A DNA stretch of 64,000 nt from Pedobacter paludis. GTDB taxonomy: Bacteria > Bacteroidota > Bacteroidia > Sphingobacteriales > Sphingobacteriaceae. The stretch is taken from NCBI RefSeq assembly GCF_003173575.1, contig NZ_QGNY01000003.1, forward strand, positions 558,001 to 622,000. Reading direction: 5' to 3'. Every line of letters begins with the position of its first letter. Within the stretch, counting starts at the first letter, position 1. A program made the position numbers and the translations under genes. This document shows, one piece after another, positions 1-8,947 of the stretch. The notes beneath the pieces were generated by a model. That model worked only from the letters and a program-made list of their open reading frames with translations. It was not told where the DNA came from and made no database searches.

Positions 1-1523
1 ATGATGTCTGGCGTCTCCTTCATCAGCCCTTTTAGCAGTTCTTCACCATTCTGAAAATGTGTATACCGATATTCCGGCATCATCTTGAAGTGCATCTCCA
101 TCATCGAACGGCACATCATGTCATCATCCGCACCAAAAACGTTTATCATTTCCTGCGTGACTTTCATTTGGGGCAGTTCCGCTAAGGAAAGATTAGCAAT
201 ACTAGCCTCTTCCAAATATATTTTGGCAGTGAACGCTGTATAACCACGCTCACTCTCGGCAGACAGTGAGCCCCCCATTTTTTCTAACCACTGTCTGACC
301 AGGTAGAGGCCAAGTCCAGTGCTTTCCATCAGGCTTCCGTTTGTGCTCTTTCCGTGCACAAAGGGGTCGAAGATTCGAGCCATATTTTCCGTGCTGATCG
401 TCCTACCATGGTTGCCAACGGTAATCAAATAATAAGCACCCTGTTTGCGAACGGCTATGTTTATGGATGTCTTTGGGTCAGAATATTTGATGGCATTTCC
501 AATCATATTGGTGAAGATTTGGACCAGAATGTCCCGGTCACCCCTTAGTGCCCCTGGAATGCCTGTGTAGGGCAATAGCTGTAAGGTCACCCCGGCCTGT
601 GCAGCCAGACCCCTGCTCATTGCAATGTTGGCATTGAGCACACCGATCAGATCGAAAAACACGTCCGAAGCCACCCGTGTGGTTCCCTGTTCAATCTCTG
701 CCAGGCTAAGGACGTTATTGATAATATTCCTGGCATTTGAATTGGCGGCCCACATCGGATCCAGATGATCTTTAATGGTCCAGAATTGAGGTTCGGATTC
801 CACGCGTTTCCTCAATATCTCCAAGGCTAGCTGTATTACATGGAGAGGTTGGCGCAGTTCATGGGTCACTTCTGCAACGAAAAGCCTTTTATAGTTGTTG
901 ACCCGTTCAAGTTCAGCATTTGCAAGCTCTAATTTTGCGTTCGACCTTTTGAGTTCAGGGTTATCATCGTTGCTCTCAACATAGGTCCGGAAAACAGATA
1001 CGATCAGAAATACTACGCCCAGTATGCCAGCAGACCTGAAGATAATATGTGTCCTAAGATCGACAATTACAGGGGAGAGAAGGGCAGGAAAGTAACTTGA
1101 TGTTTCAAGTACAACCAACACAGCGATACCCGCCAAAAAACCCAGCAACCTTGAACGCCGGTCCTTAAAGATCAGACATAAAATGATCAATAGGTAAACA
1201 ACCATACAGTCGAGTTCCAAATGCTCTCTTAATAACAGGCCGAAATAAAGCACGCTGGCGCATTGCCCGGCGTAGGTAGCAAATGCTGCCCAAAGATGCT
1301 TGCTTTGTGCATTCAAAATCATACTGCATATTACCAAAACAAATTCGGCCAAAGTTGGAATAATGATGTCTGCTCTTCCTGAAAGTGCACAAAACACGCT
1401 CCCAAAAAGAAGTATCAGTATACCCAAAGTAAGATTTAGCCAATTGATGATCTTCGTCCGTGTAATCTCTTCTTCTTTCATTCCATTCTCTAAACCGAGT
1501 TCGGTCAGGTGTTGTAGGAACAT
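1..1523 (-). CDS. Membrane hybrid sensor histidine kinase, 3' end outside window
   Basis: Read on the minus strand, this frame is open from the left edge to an ATG at 1523. The first ~180 residues are very hydrophobic with several transmembrane stretches (for example VVYLLIILCLIF and GVVFLIVSVF). A short charged linker (ELKRSNAKLELANAELERV) leads to an H-box, VTHELRQPLHVI, whose His is the expected autophosphorylation site. The ATPase part shows an N-box (NMIGNAIKYSD), an F-box region (IFDPFVHGKS) and a G2 box (STGLGLYLV). After it the frame enters what looks like a receiver domain (FGADDDMMCRSMMEMHF); the window ends before the phospho-acceptor Asp. It is therefore a hybrid kinase acting at the cytoplasmic membrane; the signal is unknown. 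The start is uncertain: ATG 1481 (MKEEEITRTK) is an alternative, and an in-frame stop lies just upstream of 1523. No partner regulator is visible. Confidence 0.85.
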   Translation of the reverse strand, partial: MFLQHLTELGLENGMKEEEITRTKIINWLNLTLGILILLFGSVFCALSGRADIIIPTLAEFVLVICSMILNAQSKHLWAAFATYAGQCASVLYFGLLLREHLELDCMVVYLLIILCLIFKDRRSRLLGFLAGIAVLVVLETSSYFPALLSPVIVDLRTHIIFRSAGILGVVFLIVSVFRTYVESNDDNPELKRSNAKLELANAELERVNNYKRLFVAEVTHELRQPLHVIQLALEILRKRVESEPQFWTIKDHLDPMWAANSNARNIINNVLSLAEIEQGTTRVASDVFFDLIGVLNANIAMSRGLAAQAGVTLQLLPYTGIPGALRGDRDILVQIFTNMIGNAIKYSDPKTSINIAVRKQGAYYLITVGNHGRTISTENMARIFDPFVHGKSTNGSLMESTGLGLYLVRQWLEKMGGSLSAESERGYTAFTAKIYLEEASIANLSLAELPQMKVTQEMINVFGADDDMMCRSMMEMHFKMMPEYRYTHFQNGEELLKGLMKETPDI

Positions 1524-1623
1524 AGTAGGATAGTGTTTGATAGTCAACAATGTCTAACTTCTTTAATGGAAATTTTTGATATAGATGATCCAGTGTTTCT
1601 TTCATGAATGCCACGGACATCAT

Positions 1624-2350
1624 CCAGGCGTGGAAAAACAGGATTGTCCCTTGAGGGGCAGATCGTTAATCCCCTTGCCAAAATTAACCAATCGCGTACC
1701 GTCTCTGAGTTAATATGCCGTTAACAGAACAGGTTTTAGTTGTTCCATTCTAGCTTTTAAGCCCCTGCACCTCCAAAGTTCTCAATCAGTATAAAATGAA
1801 GTAACTCCTGGAGCCGGGTCCGGCAGGATGGGGCCAAACTAAAGCCGGCATTTTTCTTAACGTCTCATTAACCCTCTTTTATCCATATCTTTTCTATTTT
1901 CACTTCAGACATTGTAAACTATTGGCTTCTTTCCTACACTGAAGACTTATGGTCTTTCCCATAGCTATATGTGCTGTTGTAATAGCTCCGGTCGGGTTGG
2001 CGCGGTCATGCCAAGCCTTATCAGTGTAAATGGTGCTAGAAAAAAATGCCATATGCCAATTATGATACTATGGCTCACACTATAGGTACGTTTTTCAGGA
2101 TTTCTAACGGCTTTCTAAGCAATTCAAGAAATATATGTTCATAGACAAGACTTCCCTGGTATCCACCAGGGGTCTTTTATTTTATACTACCTCTCGTTAT
2201 CTGGTGGATGCTTAATCTTGAAAAAACTGCATGCTGATCCTCAAGCCGCCTTTTGAGCCGTGGGCTGAGAAATAATATTTCCCCTTTGCTTTACATTCAA
2301 TGAAATGCTTAAATTGGCCATGACACGATAATCCAAGAAGATAAAGCCAT
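1624..2350. other. Long intergenic region without a recognisable gene
   Basis: About 730 bases separate the kinase from the divergently read STAND gene. I see stops in all frames and no protein I would support. The only clear structure is a terminator-like hairpin at 2146-2178, listed separately. The region presumably holds promoters for both flanking genes, but no confident Bacteroidetes -33/-7 pair was found. Confidence 0.5.
2146..2178 (+). terminator. Hairpin followed by T-run
   Basis: CCCTGGT (2154-2160) pairs with ACCAGGG (2165-2171) across a four-base loop. Flanking GAC/GTC can extend the stem past a TT bulge, and TCTTTT follows. It has the form of a rho-independent terminator on the plus strand. 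No plus-strand gene is visible upstream, so it may end a small RNA or be left over from a lost gene. Confidence 0.5.
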
Positions 2351-5300
2351 ATGCAATATTCTTCTCTAAACGGGTTTCATCGGAATAGCATAAAACAGAT
2401 TATGAAAACAGGCTTACTGGGATATACCTATCAAAATGAGGTTGCTGCGCTGATCATCGGGGTGATGGACGTAGAGCGGGAAATCGAGCAGATTACGATC
2501 GAGGCTGATGTGGAACATAAATTCGATGATATCTGGATACAAAAGGGGAAGCAAAATTATTTCCTTCAGATCAAAGACATCAACAATATTTCACTCTCGG
2601 ATCTGCAGATAAGTGGGAACAGCATTAAAATCGCGGGAAAGCCGCACCGTCTTTCGGCAGAAGTGAACATCATTTTTTTCAAAGCCCTTGAATTTGAGCC
2701 TAATACCACAATACTGGGGTTTGAAGCCTACCTACTCGATGGTGTTTTTCTAATTGCTATGGACCGCCGGACCATCGGTAGCAGGATGGAGAGACTTTTC
2801 CAATCTGATTTTCACAGACTGGCATTGATCCAGCAATTTCTCAATGATAACCTTGACCGTAGAAATTTTGTACTGAAAAGGGAAATGCTACCTGCGTTGC
2901 ACCTATTCAACACTCAACTGACCGAATCTTCTGTCATCCTCGATCGTGATATCGTGCAGGCCGGATCGCTGATCCATATTGAAGGCAGACCGGGGATAGG
3001 CAAAAGCCATCTGGTCTCTTTCCTTCAGAAAAAATTCTCGTGCAATCTGGTTTATCGGTTTTGGATTTCAAATCAGGATAGGGAGTATAATGACCGACTA
3101 AAATTCCACCTCTTTTTACGGGATATCTCCAAGAAATTGTTTAATAATCTCAAATCTTTTTCGGAAGAAGAAATATTACAGAAAATAAAAGCTGACGGGA
3201 GAACAGTTATCATCGACGGCCTTGACCACGTAGAAAATTACAATGCCGCTGACCTTGAGGCATTCATAGCTTTCATCGATAAGCTTTCAACATGGGCTCC
3301 GACGATCGTATTAAGCAGGCCACTGGTTCGCAAGTTGGGGTGGAAAGTACAAGAGTTAACCAATTGGAACCTTGATCAGACCAGGCAGGTACTTTCCAAG
3401 CTATACCATGTGCATAAGGCCGAAGATACTTACGAGATTTACCGGATAAGCGATGGTTATCCGATTCTGGTAAAATACATTGCAGAACATTACAAAATCA
3501 ACGGATGTCTGCCGGACTGGGAAAAGTTCAGTTCACTTGATGCCTACTATGCCAAGATACTGGAACCGCAACGGAGCAAACAGGCTCTTGTGCTTTTTTT
3601 AACGTCACATAGCTTTTTCATGAGGAGTGAAATCGATATGTTTCTGGAAGATTACGGCGCATCTTTTGTCAACGAGTTCATCACTGAACACCCTTATCTC
3701 TTCGAACTTCGCCTGAACCGGGTGAGCCTTTTTCACGATAGTATGATCACATTTTTGAGAAAGCATGGACTTGAGTATTCGAAAATGCGAGACCGTGTAA
3801 ATGCTGGTGTAGTGCAGTCCCTTCTTTCGGGTGAGAAACGCTTTCAATCGAGGGTTTCTTTTTTCGAGCTTAATGCCGTCGATCTTGGAAAAATCATTGG
3901 GCAGTATTGTAATATGCAATATTTCTATCTCCATTTCCAGGGAACTGTCGACTTTGAGGCGGTTCAGGCATTTTATGGACAGTTACGGGAGCTGCTGACT
4001 TCCCTTCCTCCACAAACGCTCGACATTTATGGATATTATGACCTTTCACTGATTCTGAACATCATACCCCGGGACCATGTGTCCACCTTGCATGGCTTCT
4101 TTTTTACCTACGCATCTGCGCTAATGCAGAATGGATATGGGTGGGAAGATGTTACCAGTTCGGGCTATCTTTTCGGCACATTATATTATATCGATCGCAA
4201 AGACGCTTCTCACATTTTAACCTGTCTGAATGGACGCCACCATGACACACAAAATTTTTACCGCTCCTACCAGCAGGAAATAGAATATGAACGGTCCTTT
4301 TTCGAACAGCATGCACAGGTGCTGTCATATTCCCGAATGCGTGAGCTGTTGGATGACAGGAGCAGTTTCGAATTTACCCGTCATGTAGGTTATGTCCTCG
4401 AGGATCTTTTCCTGCATCCTGATCACCGAGCAGGGTTTCCAAAACTCTTTGAGGCCATATCTTGCTATCTTGATGGTAATTTGTATCAGGCAACCGATGC
4501 ACTCACTTCCTATTTTTCAGCTAAGCCCCTTGCCGACCATCAGGTCAAATCCATTTTTTCAGGTACAAAGGCCAATCTGCTCTCGCTTGGCTTATTGCAT
4601 GTTGAGGGTGACTTCCATTTGGGGACTTTGAAAGATTATTTTCAGGAAAACCGCCTTTTGGGAAGTTTTGATATCTGGCCGGATATCCATAGCTACCTGC
4701 GGCTTTCGCTGCACCGGGGCGAAAAGATCGACATCGAAGCCATTTGGCAATATTGGACCAAATACCATCAGCGCAAAGATTATTCGCTGATCCGTATTGA
4801 CCACGCCCTGAGCATCTTTGAGGAGAAGCTATGCGTGGACTGGAAAAAATCGGTAGCACTCATCTGCTACATTCAGAAGGTGTCCGAGAAAGGCTATAGA
4901 GACCTCCTTGCAAATTATCTTGAGCTTCACCCTCCCTTGTTTATTAACAATCTTAACTCTGAGTTTGAGGCTGATGACCTTATCATAGATTGGTTTTCCC
5001 TACCGGTCAATTATATCAATGTGTTTAGTGTGGACCTGTTTGACATGGCAATGCATAAAATTCTCCGTGAACACCGGTTCCACAAAAAACTGAATTTTTC
5101 AGACTTCAAAAACGTTCTGGAGTCGATCTATTGTGAAAGGTTTAAGAAGATACTTCCATTAACTGGGTTTGAAATTGAGGTGGAGCCAACAGAGGCCGAC
5201 CAAGAGATGCTTAAATCCAAAGGGCTCAACTATACCGTCCTGGCGCAGGAAAAAAAAACATACAAGCAGCCAACGCCCCACGAAAGATTTGAACAGGGTG

Positions 5301-5635
5301 TGCTCACGGCCGATAACGCCTTTCTGATCCCGGAACTGGGGCTTACCCCACCACAGGCGGCCGCATATGCAGATGGCTATTACGTCTCGTTGAGTGATCT
5401 TTCCATTTTTCAGTGTTTTCCTAAAGAGGAACTCCGCGGGCAGATATTGGCCATTCTACATGCAGCACTCACCGGACGTTCCGGGCTGACACGCTCCCAG
5501 AACTCCCCATGGTTGCTTCCTGGCATGATCCCACGTTTATACCTCAGCATCGGTATTGATGTCGATTTCAACAGGCTGTTCAAAAGTTTTGATCAATTCC
5601 TGGATCTATCAGGGATTGTTCTGGAAAATGAATAG
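2351..5635 (+). CDS. STAND NTPase with N-terminal Cap4/DUF4297-like nuclease domain (putative anti-phage sensor)
   Basis: A protein of 1094 residues. The N-terminus (about 18-130) has the pattern of Cap4/DUF4297-type PD-(D/E)xK nucleases: GLLGYTYQNEVAALI, then acidic HKFDDIWI (about 57-63) and FLQIKD (71-76), giving the D...QxK core. The middle is a P-loop STAND-type NTPase with Walker A GRPGIGKSH (212-220), Walker B TVIIDGLDHVE (285-295) and a downstream IVLSRPL likely to act as sensor. The remaining ~650 residues are helical without clear repeats and should be the recognition part. The architecture, nuclease-STAND-sensor, is that of Avs and related systems, in which the sensor binds a phage protein and the nuclease then degrades DNA. 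The protein is shorter than typical Avs proteins. It stands alone, fitting a single-gene system. ATG 2402 (MKTGLLGYTYQ) is an alternative start. Fold and NTPase are fairly sure; a defence role is inferred. Confidence 0.75.
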   Translation: MQYSSLNGFHRNSIKQIMKTGLLGYTYQNEVAALIIGVMDVEREIEQITIEADVEHKFDDIWIQKGKQNYFLQIKDINNISLSDLQISGNSIKIAGKPHRLSAEVNIIFFKALEFEPNTTILGFEAYLLDGVFLIAMDRRTIGSRMERLFQSDFHRLALIQQFLNDNLDRRNFVLKREMLPALHLFNTQLTESSVILDRDIVQAGSLIHIEGRPGIGKSHLVSFLQKKFSCNLVYRFWISNQDREYNDRLKFHLFLRDISKKLFNNLKSFSEEEILQKIKADGRTVIIDGLDHVENYNAADLEAFIAFIDKLSTWAPTIVLSRPLVRKLGWKVQELTNWNLDQTRQVLSKLYHVHKAEDTYEIYRISDGYPILVKYIAEHYKINGCLPDWEKFSSLDAYYAKILEPQRSKQALVLFLTSHSFFMRSEIDMFLEDYGASFVNEFITEHPYLFELRLNRVSLFHDSMITFLRKHGLEYSKMRDRVNAGVVQSLLSGEKRFQSRVSFFELNAVDLGKIIGQYCNMQYFYLHFQGTVDFEAVQAFYGQLRELLTSLPPQTLDIYGYYDLSLILNIIPRDHVSTLHGFFFTYASALMQNGYGWEDVTSSGYLFGTLYYIDRKDASHILTCLNGRHHDTQNFYRSYQQEIEYERSFFEQHAQVLSYSRMRELLDDRSSFEFTRHVGYVLEDLFLHPDHRAGFPKLFEAISCYLDGNLYQATDALTSYFSAKPLADHQVKSIFSGTKANLLSLGLLHVEGDFHLGTLKDYFQENRLLGSFDIWPDIHSYLRLSLHRGEKIDIEAIWQYWTKYHQRKDYSLIRIDHALSIFEEKLCVDWKKSVALICYIQKVSEKGYRDLLANYLELHPPLFINNLNSEFEADDLIIDWFSLPVNYINVFSVDLFDMAMHKILREHRFHKKLNFSDFKNVLESIYCERFKKILPLTGFEIEVEPTEADQEMLKSKGLNYTVLAQEKKTYKQPTPHERFEQGVLTADNAFLIPELGLTPPQAAAYADGYYVSLSDLSIFQCFPKEELRGQILAILHAALTGRSGLTRSQNSPWLLPGMIPRLYLSIGIDVDFNRLFKSFDQFLDLSGIVLENE

Positions 5636-5675
5636 GGCAACAGCGCGGGATTTTGCTTATGTCCAATACCAATCA

Positions 5676-6424
5676 TTACTGACTGTTCATCGGCAATATA
5701 AAAGCCGGATGATTGTTGGGCCCCCCTTTGACTGCGGTGATGTTCACTGATGAGCTTACTATATGTACCTGCATTACATCATCACGATACCTGTCACACA
5801 GTTTTAGTTTTTCCATTGGAGCAAAATTACTGTCCAGCCACAGCCTTTCTTCGGCAGAATCAAGTATTACCGGCATCCTGAATTTTGGATCTTGGACCTT
5901 GCCTACGATGTCGTTGGCACGAGTGGTCATGATCGTGAATGACCGGTAAATTTCATCGCCTGATTTACTTTTCCACTCAGTCCAGAGCCCTGCAAAGGCA
6001 AACACTTCTCGGTCCTTTAAACTGAAACCGTGCGGTATGGGTTTACCGCTCATTTTATCCCATTCATAAAATCCGTTTGCCAGTACAAGACAAATCTTGT
6101 TGTGCCTGATCAATGGGGCATAGGTGGTTTTTTCCAGCACATCGTCACTTCTGGCATTCAGTGTCGACATATTCAGTTTGCTGGTCTCTGCTCAGAAAGG
6201 TACTGGGCCAAAATGCATCGGCTGCATCACTGCCGTTCCCCGGTAGTAACCACCAGTCCGATCTGCGTTGGAGAAAGGTTATAATTTGGTTCAAACTGCC
6301 AGCCGCTCAGGCCTCTTTGCGCAAGCAGCATCTGCTTGCTGATGTTGGAGAGAACGTATCTTGCCCACATGTATCGCTTTTTATGGCACTGATGTGTCTG
6401 TAGGCCCACGGCTTGCGCACACAT
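5676..6424 (-). pseudogene. Decayed SRAP-domain (YedK-like) gene
   Basis: SRAP proteins sense abasic sites in single-stranded DNA through Cys2. Here the frame opens MCAQ, keeping the Met-Cys start, and continues through PNYNLSPTQIGLVV to a TGA (VTTGERQ then stop). A shift of one frame recovers MQPMHFGPVPF, the expected (M)RWGLvP-like block. That frame meets a TGA exactly where family members have Trp, then continues as NARSDDV, NGFYEWD and FRMPVIL to a normal end. There is thus one frameshift plus one nonsense change. In addition the family His of the H-N-x-x-x-R-M-P motif is Gln here (VQDPKFRMP). Its ATG shares one base with the stop of umuC (TAATG), so it was translationally coupled to umuDC. 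ATG 6170 could still give a 164-residue fragment lacking the catalytic Cys. An intact relative lies at 62078. Confidence 0.8.
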
Positions 6425-7665
6425 TAACCCACTTTGATGATATCATTCCAATCGGTAGTGTAATGGGGGCTTAAAAAGTCTCTTCGGAGGCTCCATTTCT
6501 GCTTTATTCCCTCGCTTGCGATCCTGACCGTTCCCGCACCGTAATATTTATTGAGTTCATCCAGAGCCTTACTTATCTTATCTTTCTTTGTACTGTGCCC
6601 GGTAAAGACGTTCATCTGGATTTCGGATTCAGGAATGAGCTGAGTAGCCATAATCTCCACTTTTTGATAGCGGTAACCCCTGCGATAAATCCGTCGTACC
6701 CCCCTGATAGCCATTTTAACAAGATCAACACTGTTACTGGTCGGATAATCAAGTGGAATGGACAAGGATGGAAAGTACTGGGCAGCGGAATCACCGAACC
6801 TGTTTGTCAACAGCTTGACAGATAAAACATTTGTACAGAGTTTTTCCCTTCGCAACTTTCCCGCTAGCCTGGAAGCATACGATGCTGCGGCCTGTTCCAG
6901 CTCGGAAATTTCTTCTATGGGCTTACCGAACGCCCGGCTCGTGCACATATTCTTTTTCGGGTCCAGTACCATCTTCAGTGGTATACAGCTCATCCCCCAA
7001 AGTTCGTTCCATATCCTTGCACCGACTACCGTCATTTCACGGCGTACCCATTCCTCTGGCAGTTTTCTGAACTGATCCGCAGTCTCTATCCCGAGCTTTA
7101 ACAGTCTGGTTGCATGTGCCCTGCCGATCCCCCATATATCCTCGATGGGAAAATTTGCAAGTGCATCTGAAATTTCCGCCGGGCCCTCCAAGACCATCAC
7201 CCCGTCGGCCTTTTTAGCTTTTTTATTGGCCACTTTTGCCAGTACCTTGGTAGGGGCTACACCAATGCTAATGGGTATTCCCGTATTCTGGATAACCGTT
7301 GAGCGAATTTTATCTGAATAGGCTTTTAGGTCTGAAAACCCGGATAGGCTGAAAAAGCACTCATCGATACTGTATACTTCAATATCAGGGGAAAAACGGG
7401 CAAGGTTGGTCATCACCCTGGCACTGAGGTCACCATAGAGCGTATAGTGGGAAGAAAAGACCGCCACATTGTTCTGCTCCAGCTTTTCCCTGATCTGAAA
7501 ATATGGTGCGCCCATTGCAATGCCAAGTTCCTTGGCCTCGTTACTGCGCGCAATAACGCAGCCGTCATTGTTGCTTAAGACAACGATCGGCAGGCCGATA
7601 AGTGTAGGCTTAAAAAGCCTTTCACAACTCGCATAAAAATTATTGCAGTCAGCAAGTGCAAACAT
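6424..7665 (-). CDS. umuC: DNA polymerase V catalytic subunit (Y-family)
   Basis: 413 residues, close to the ~420 of UmuC. The N-terminus LADCNNFYASCERLF carries the first metal-binding Asp. VYSIDECFFSL (near residue 100) gives the second catalytic Asp-Glu pair. SNNDGCVIARSNEAK and PISIGVAPTKVLAKVANK are typical Y-family finger and palm blocks, followed by a helix-hairpin-helix region (PIEDIWGIGRAHATRL). With UmuD' it should carry out error-prone translesion synthesis after DNA damage. It starts nine bases after the umuD stop and its own TAA overlaps the ATG of the decayed SRAP gene, so the three form one operon. UmuDC-like pairs are often carried by mobile elements in Bacteroidetes, which fits the neighbouring element-type genes. 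Confidence 0.93.
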   Translation of the reverse strand: MFALADCNNFYASCERLFKPTLIGLPIVVLSNNDGCVIARSNEAKELGIAMGAPYFQIREKLEQNNVAVFSSHYTLYGDLSARVMTNLARFSPDIEVYSIDECFFSLSGFSDLKAYSDKIRSTVIQNTGIPISIGVAPTKVLAKVANKKAKKADGVMVLEGPAEISDALANFPIEDIWGIGRAHATRLLKLGIETADQFRKLPEEWVRREMTVVGARIWNELWGMSCIPLKMVLDPKKNMCTSRAFGKPIEEISELEQAAASYASRLAGKLRREKLCTNVLSVKLLTNRFGDSAAQYFPSLSIPLDYPTSNSVDLVKMAIRGVRRIYRRGYRYQKVEIMATQLIPESEIQMNVFTGHSTKKDKISKALDELNKYYGAGTVRIASEGIKQKWSLRRDFLSPHYTTDWNDIIKVG

Positions 7666-7674
7666 GAAAGCAGA

Positions 7675-8085
7675 TTAAAGATTAAACAGGACGCAGGTAA
7701 TCCTACCAAATACCACAATATTCCGGTCTGTCACGTCTATCGCTGCCCGCTCGTCGCCGGTTGTAAGAAATGCGCCGGTCTCTTTGATGATCAGCTTGCG
7801 TGCAAGCCATTCACCGTCCAAGCTGCAGACGATGATGCTTCCACTCACCACTGGCTTAGACCGGTCTACTACCAGCGTGGCTCCAGCCCTGATCCCATAG
7901 GCATTCATTTCATCACTTGCCGCCTCAAAATAATGGGTGTTTACCGGGTCATCGACAAACTTCTGCGAGATATGCAGGCGTCTTTGTTTATAGTCTTCAC
8001 TGGGACTTACAAATCCGGATACTTTTTCAGGATTGGCCAACGGTTCAAGATCAATATTTCTGGGCAGTTCAATTTCTCTAAGCAT
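7675..8085 (-). CDS. umuD: UmuD-like S24 self-cleaving SOS protein
   Basis: From ATG 8085 the product has 136 residues, close to the family length; the longer in-frame start at 8139 would add an atypical hydrophobic tail (MQHNLLKFLAIFVIQ). The cleavage region reads SGFVSPSEDY (about 23-32), with Ser-Gly where LexA/UmuD proteins usually have Ala-Gly or Cys-Gly. The catalytic Ser lies in AASDEMNAYGI (S57) and the Lys in WLARKLII (K97). RecA-stimulated self-cleavage should yield UmuD', the partner of the polymerase encoded next. A near-palindrome just upstream could be an operator. There is no DNA-binding domain, so it is not itself a repressor. Confidence 0.92.
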   Translation of the reverse strand: MLREIELPRNIDLEPLANPEKVSGFVSPSEDYKQRRLHISQKFVDDPVNTHYFEAASDEMNAYGIRAGATLVVDRSKPVVSGSIIVCSLDGEWLARKLIIKETGAFLTTGDERAAIDVTDRNIVVFGRITCVLFNL

Positions 8086-8108
8086 ATTCTGTTCTTGAAT
8101 TACAAAGA

Positions 8109-8127
8109 TTGCTAAAAATTTTAGTAA
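8109..8127. promoter_or_regulatory. Near-palindrome upstream of umuD, possible SOS operator
   Basis: The site TTGCTAAAAATTTTAGTAA consists of arms CTAAAA and TTTTAG around one base, extended by TT/AA with one mismatched pair. It sits 24 bases upstream of the umuD ATG, where a repressor would overlap the promoter. Its function is inferred from symmetry and position only. Confidence 0.4.
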
Positions 8128-8452
8128 ATTGTGCTGCATTTATCCACATAACCGTCGTTTCCTTTTGGCACTTCTGTGACAAGCCACATCCCTGATGTTC
8201 GGTGTTAAGGCGAACGATAGGCCAGGAAATTTGCAAAGCGGATCCTTTGGAAATAAATCCTTGGAGGAGAAAAAGCCTCAAGTACACATTTTATGACTGG
8301 TAGGCCTTATAGAACAGAGGGGGGCAACCTGGGAGGCAATTGTCATTGTCCTTTACAGCGGAACAAAAGGAGTGTATCTTTAAAATATCATACCTGCGCT
8401 AAGCGGTTTACAACATGGGGTGTGCTTAAGATAATTTTTTAAATAAAAACTT

Positions 8453-8893
8453 ATGGAAAAAAAACTAAAAGAAAAGCTCTGGGCGTACATCTGCGATGAT
8501 TTCCCAGAGCTCGGAATTTCATTGGAGGATACCGGACGGGTCAGCATATACCTGGAGGAAAGCCTCGAAGCCGTTAAGCCTCTGCTCAACGATCTGATCG
8601 GGAGCAACGCTCCGCAGGCAACTGTTGTGGAAACAGCTCTGGAGGCTCTTAGAAAGCCACTGGGAAACTCACGGTACAACTATATCAAGGCGGTACTGGA
8701 GGAAGATTTCGAGCAGCAGTATCTACGGATGGTGCGTAGTGGAACCCTTCGGTTTGAGATCTGCAATATAATCGTCCATTGTAGTGAAGTATTCAAAGAG
8801 ATGGGATTCGATGACCAGGGAGATGTGGACAGGATGCTCCGATACTCCATCATCGGCGAGGTAGACAACTACCTCAATACAGCTATTGTCTAA
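8453..8893 (+). CDS. DUF1896-like protein of Bacteroidetes mobile elements
   Basis: 146 residues, soluble, acidic and helical (MEKKLKEKLWAYICDDFPEL at the start, MLRYSIIGEVDNYLN near the end). The length, the pattern LxxSNAPQATVVETALEAL-like and above all the position 54 bases before a giant methylase-helicase gene match DUF1896-type proteins of Bacteroidetes conjugative elements. No catalytic motif is visible and its function is unknown. It probably shares a promoter with the next gene. The family name is from memory of the pattern, not from a search. Confidence 0.7.
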   Translation: MEKKLKEKLWAYICDDFPELGISLEDTGRVSIYLEESLEAVKPLLNDLIGSNAPQATVVETALEALRKPLGNSRYNYIKAVLEEDFEQQYLRMVRSGTLRFEICNIIVHCSEVFKEMGFDDQGDVDRMLRYSIIGEVDNYLNTAIV

Positions 8894-8947
8894 CGGAATA
8901 GACAGCTGGAAAAAGTAAGTGGGTTTGTGATTTAGGAAAAGTGTGGT

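Noticed and set aside
1165..1623. Minus-strand 152-codon ORF overlapping the kinase start
   Set aside because: It is out of frame with the kinase, which shows transmembrane segments, H-box and ATPase motifs over the same bases. The ORF's second half has a shadow-frame composition rich in Arg and Cys.
7675..8139. Long start for umuD at 8139
   Set aside because: It would add an 18-residue hydrophobic head not found in UmuD proteins and would place the operator-like palindrome inside the gene.
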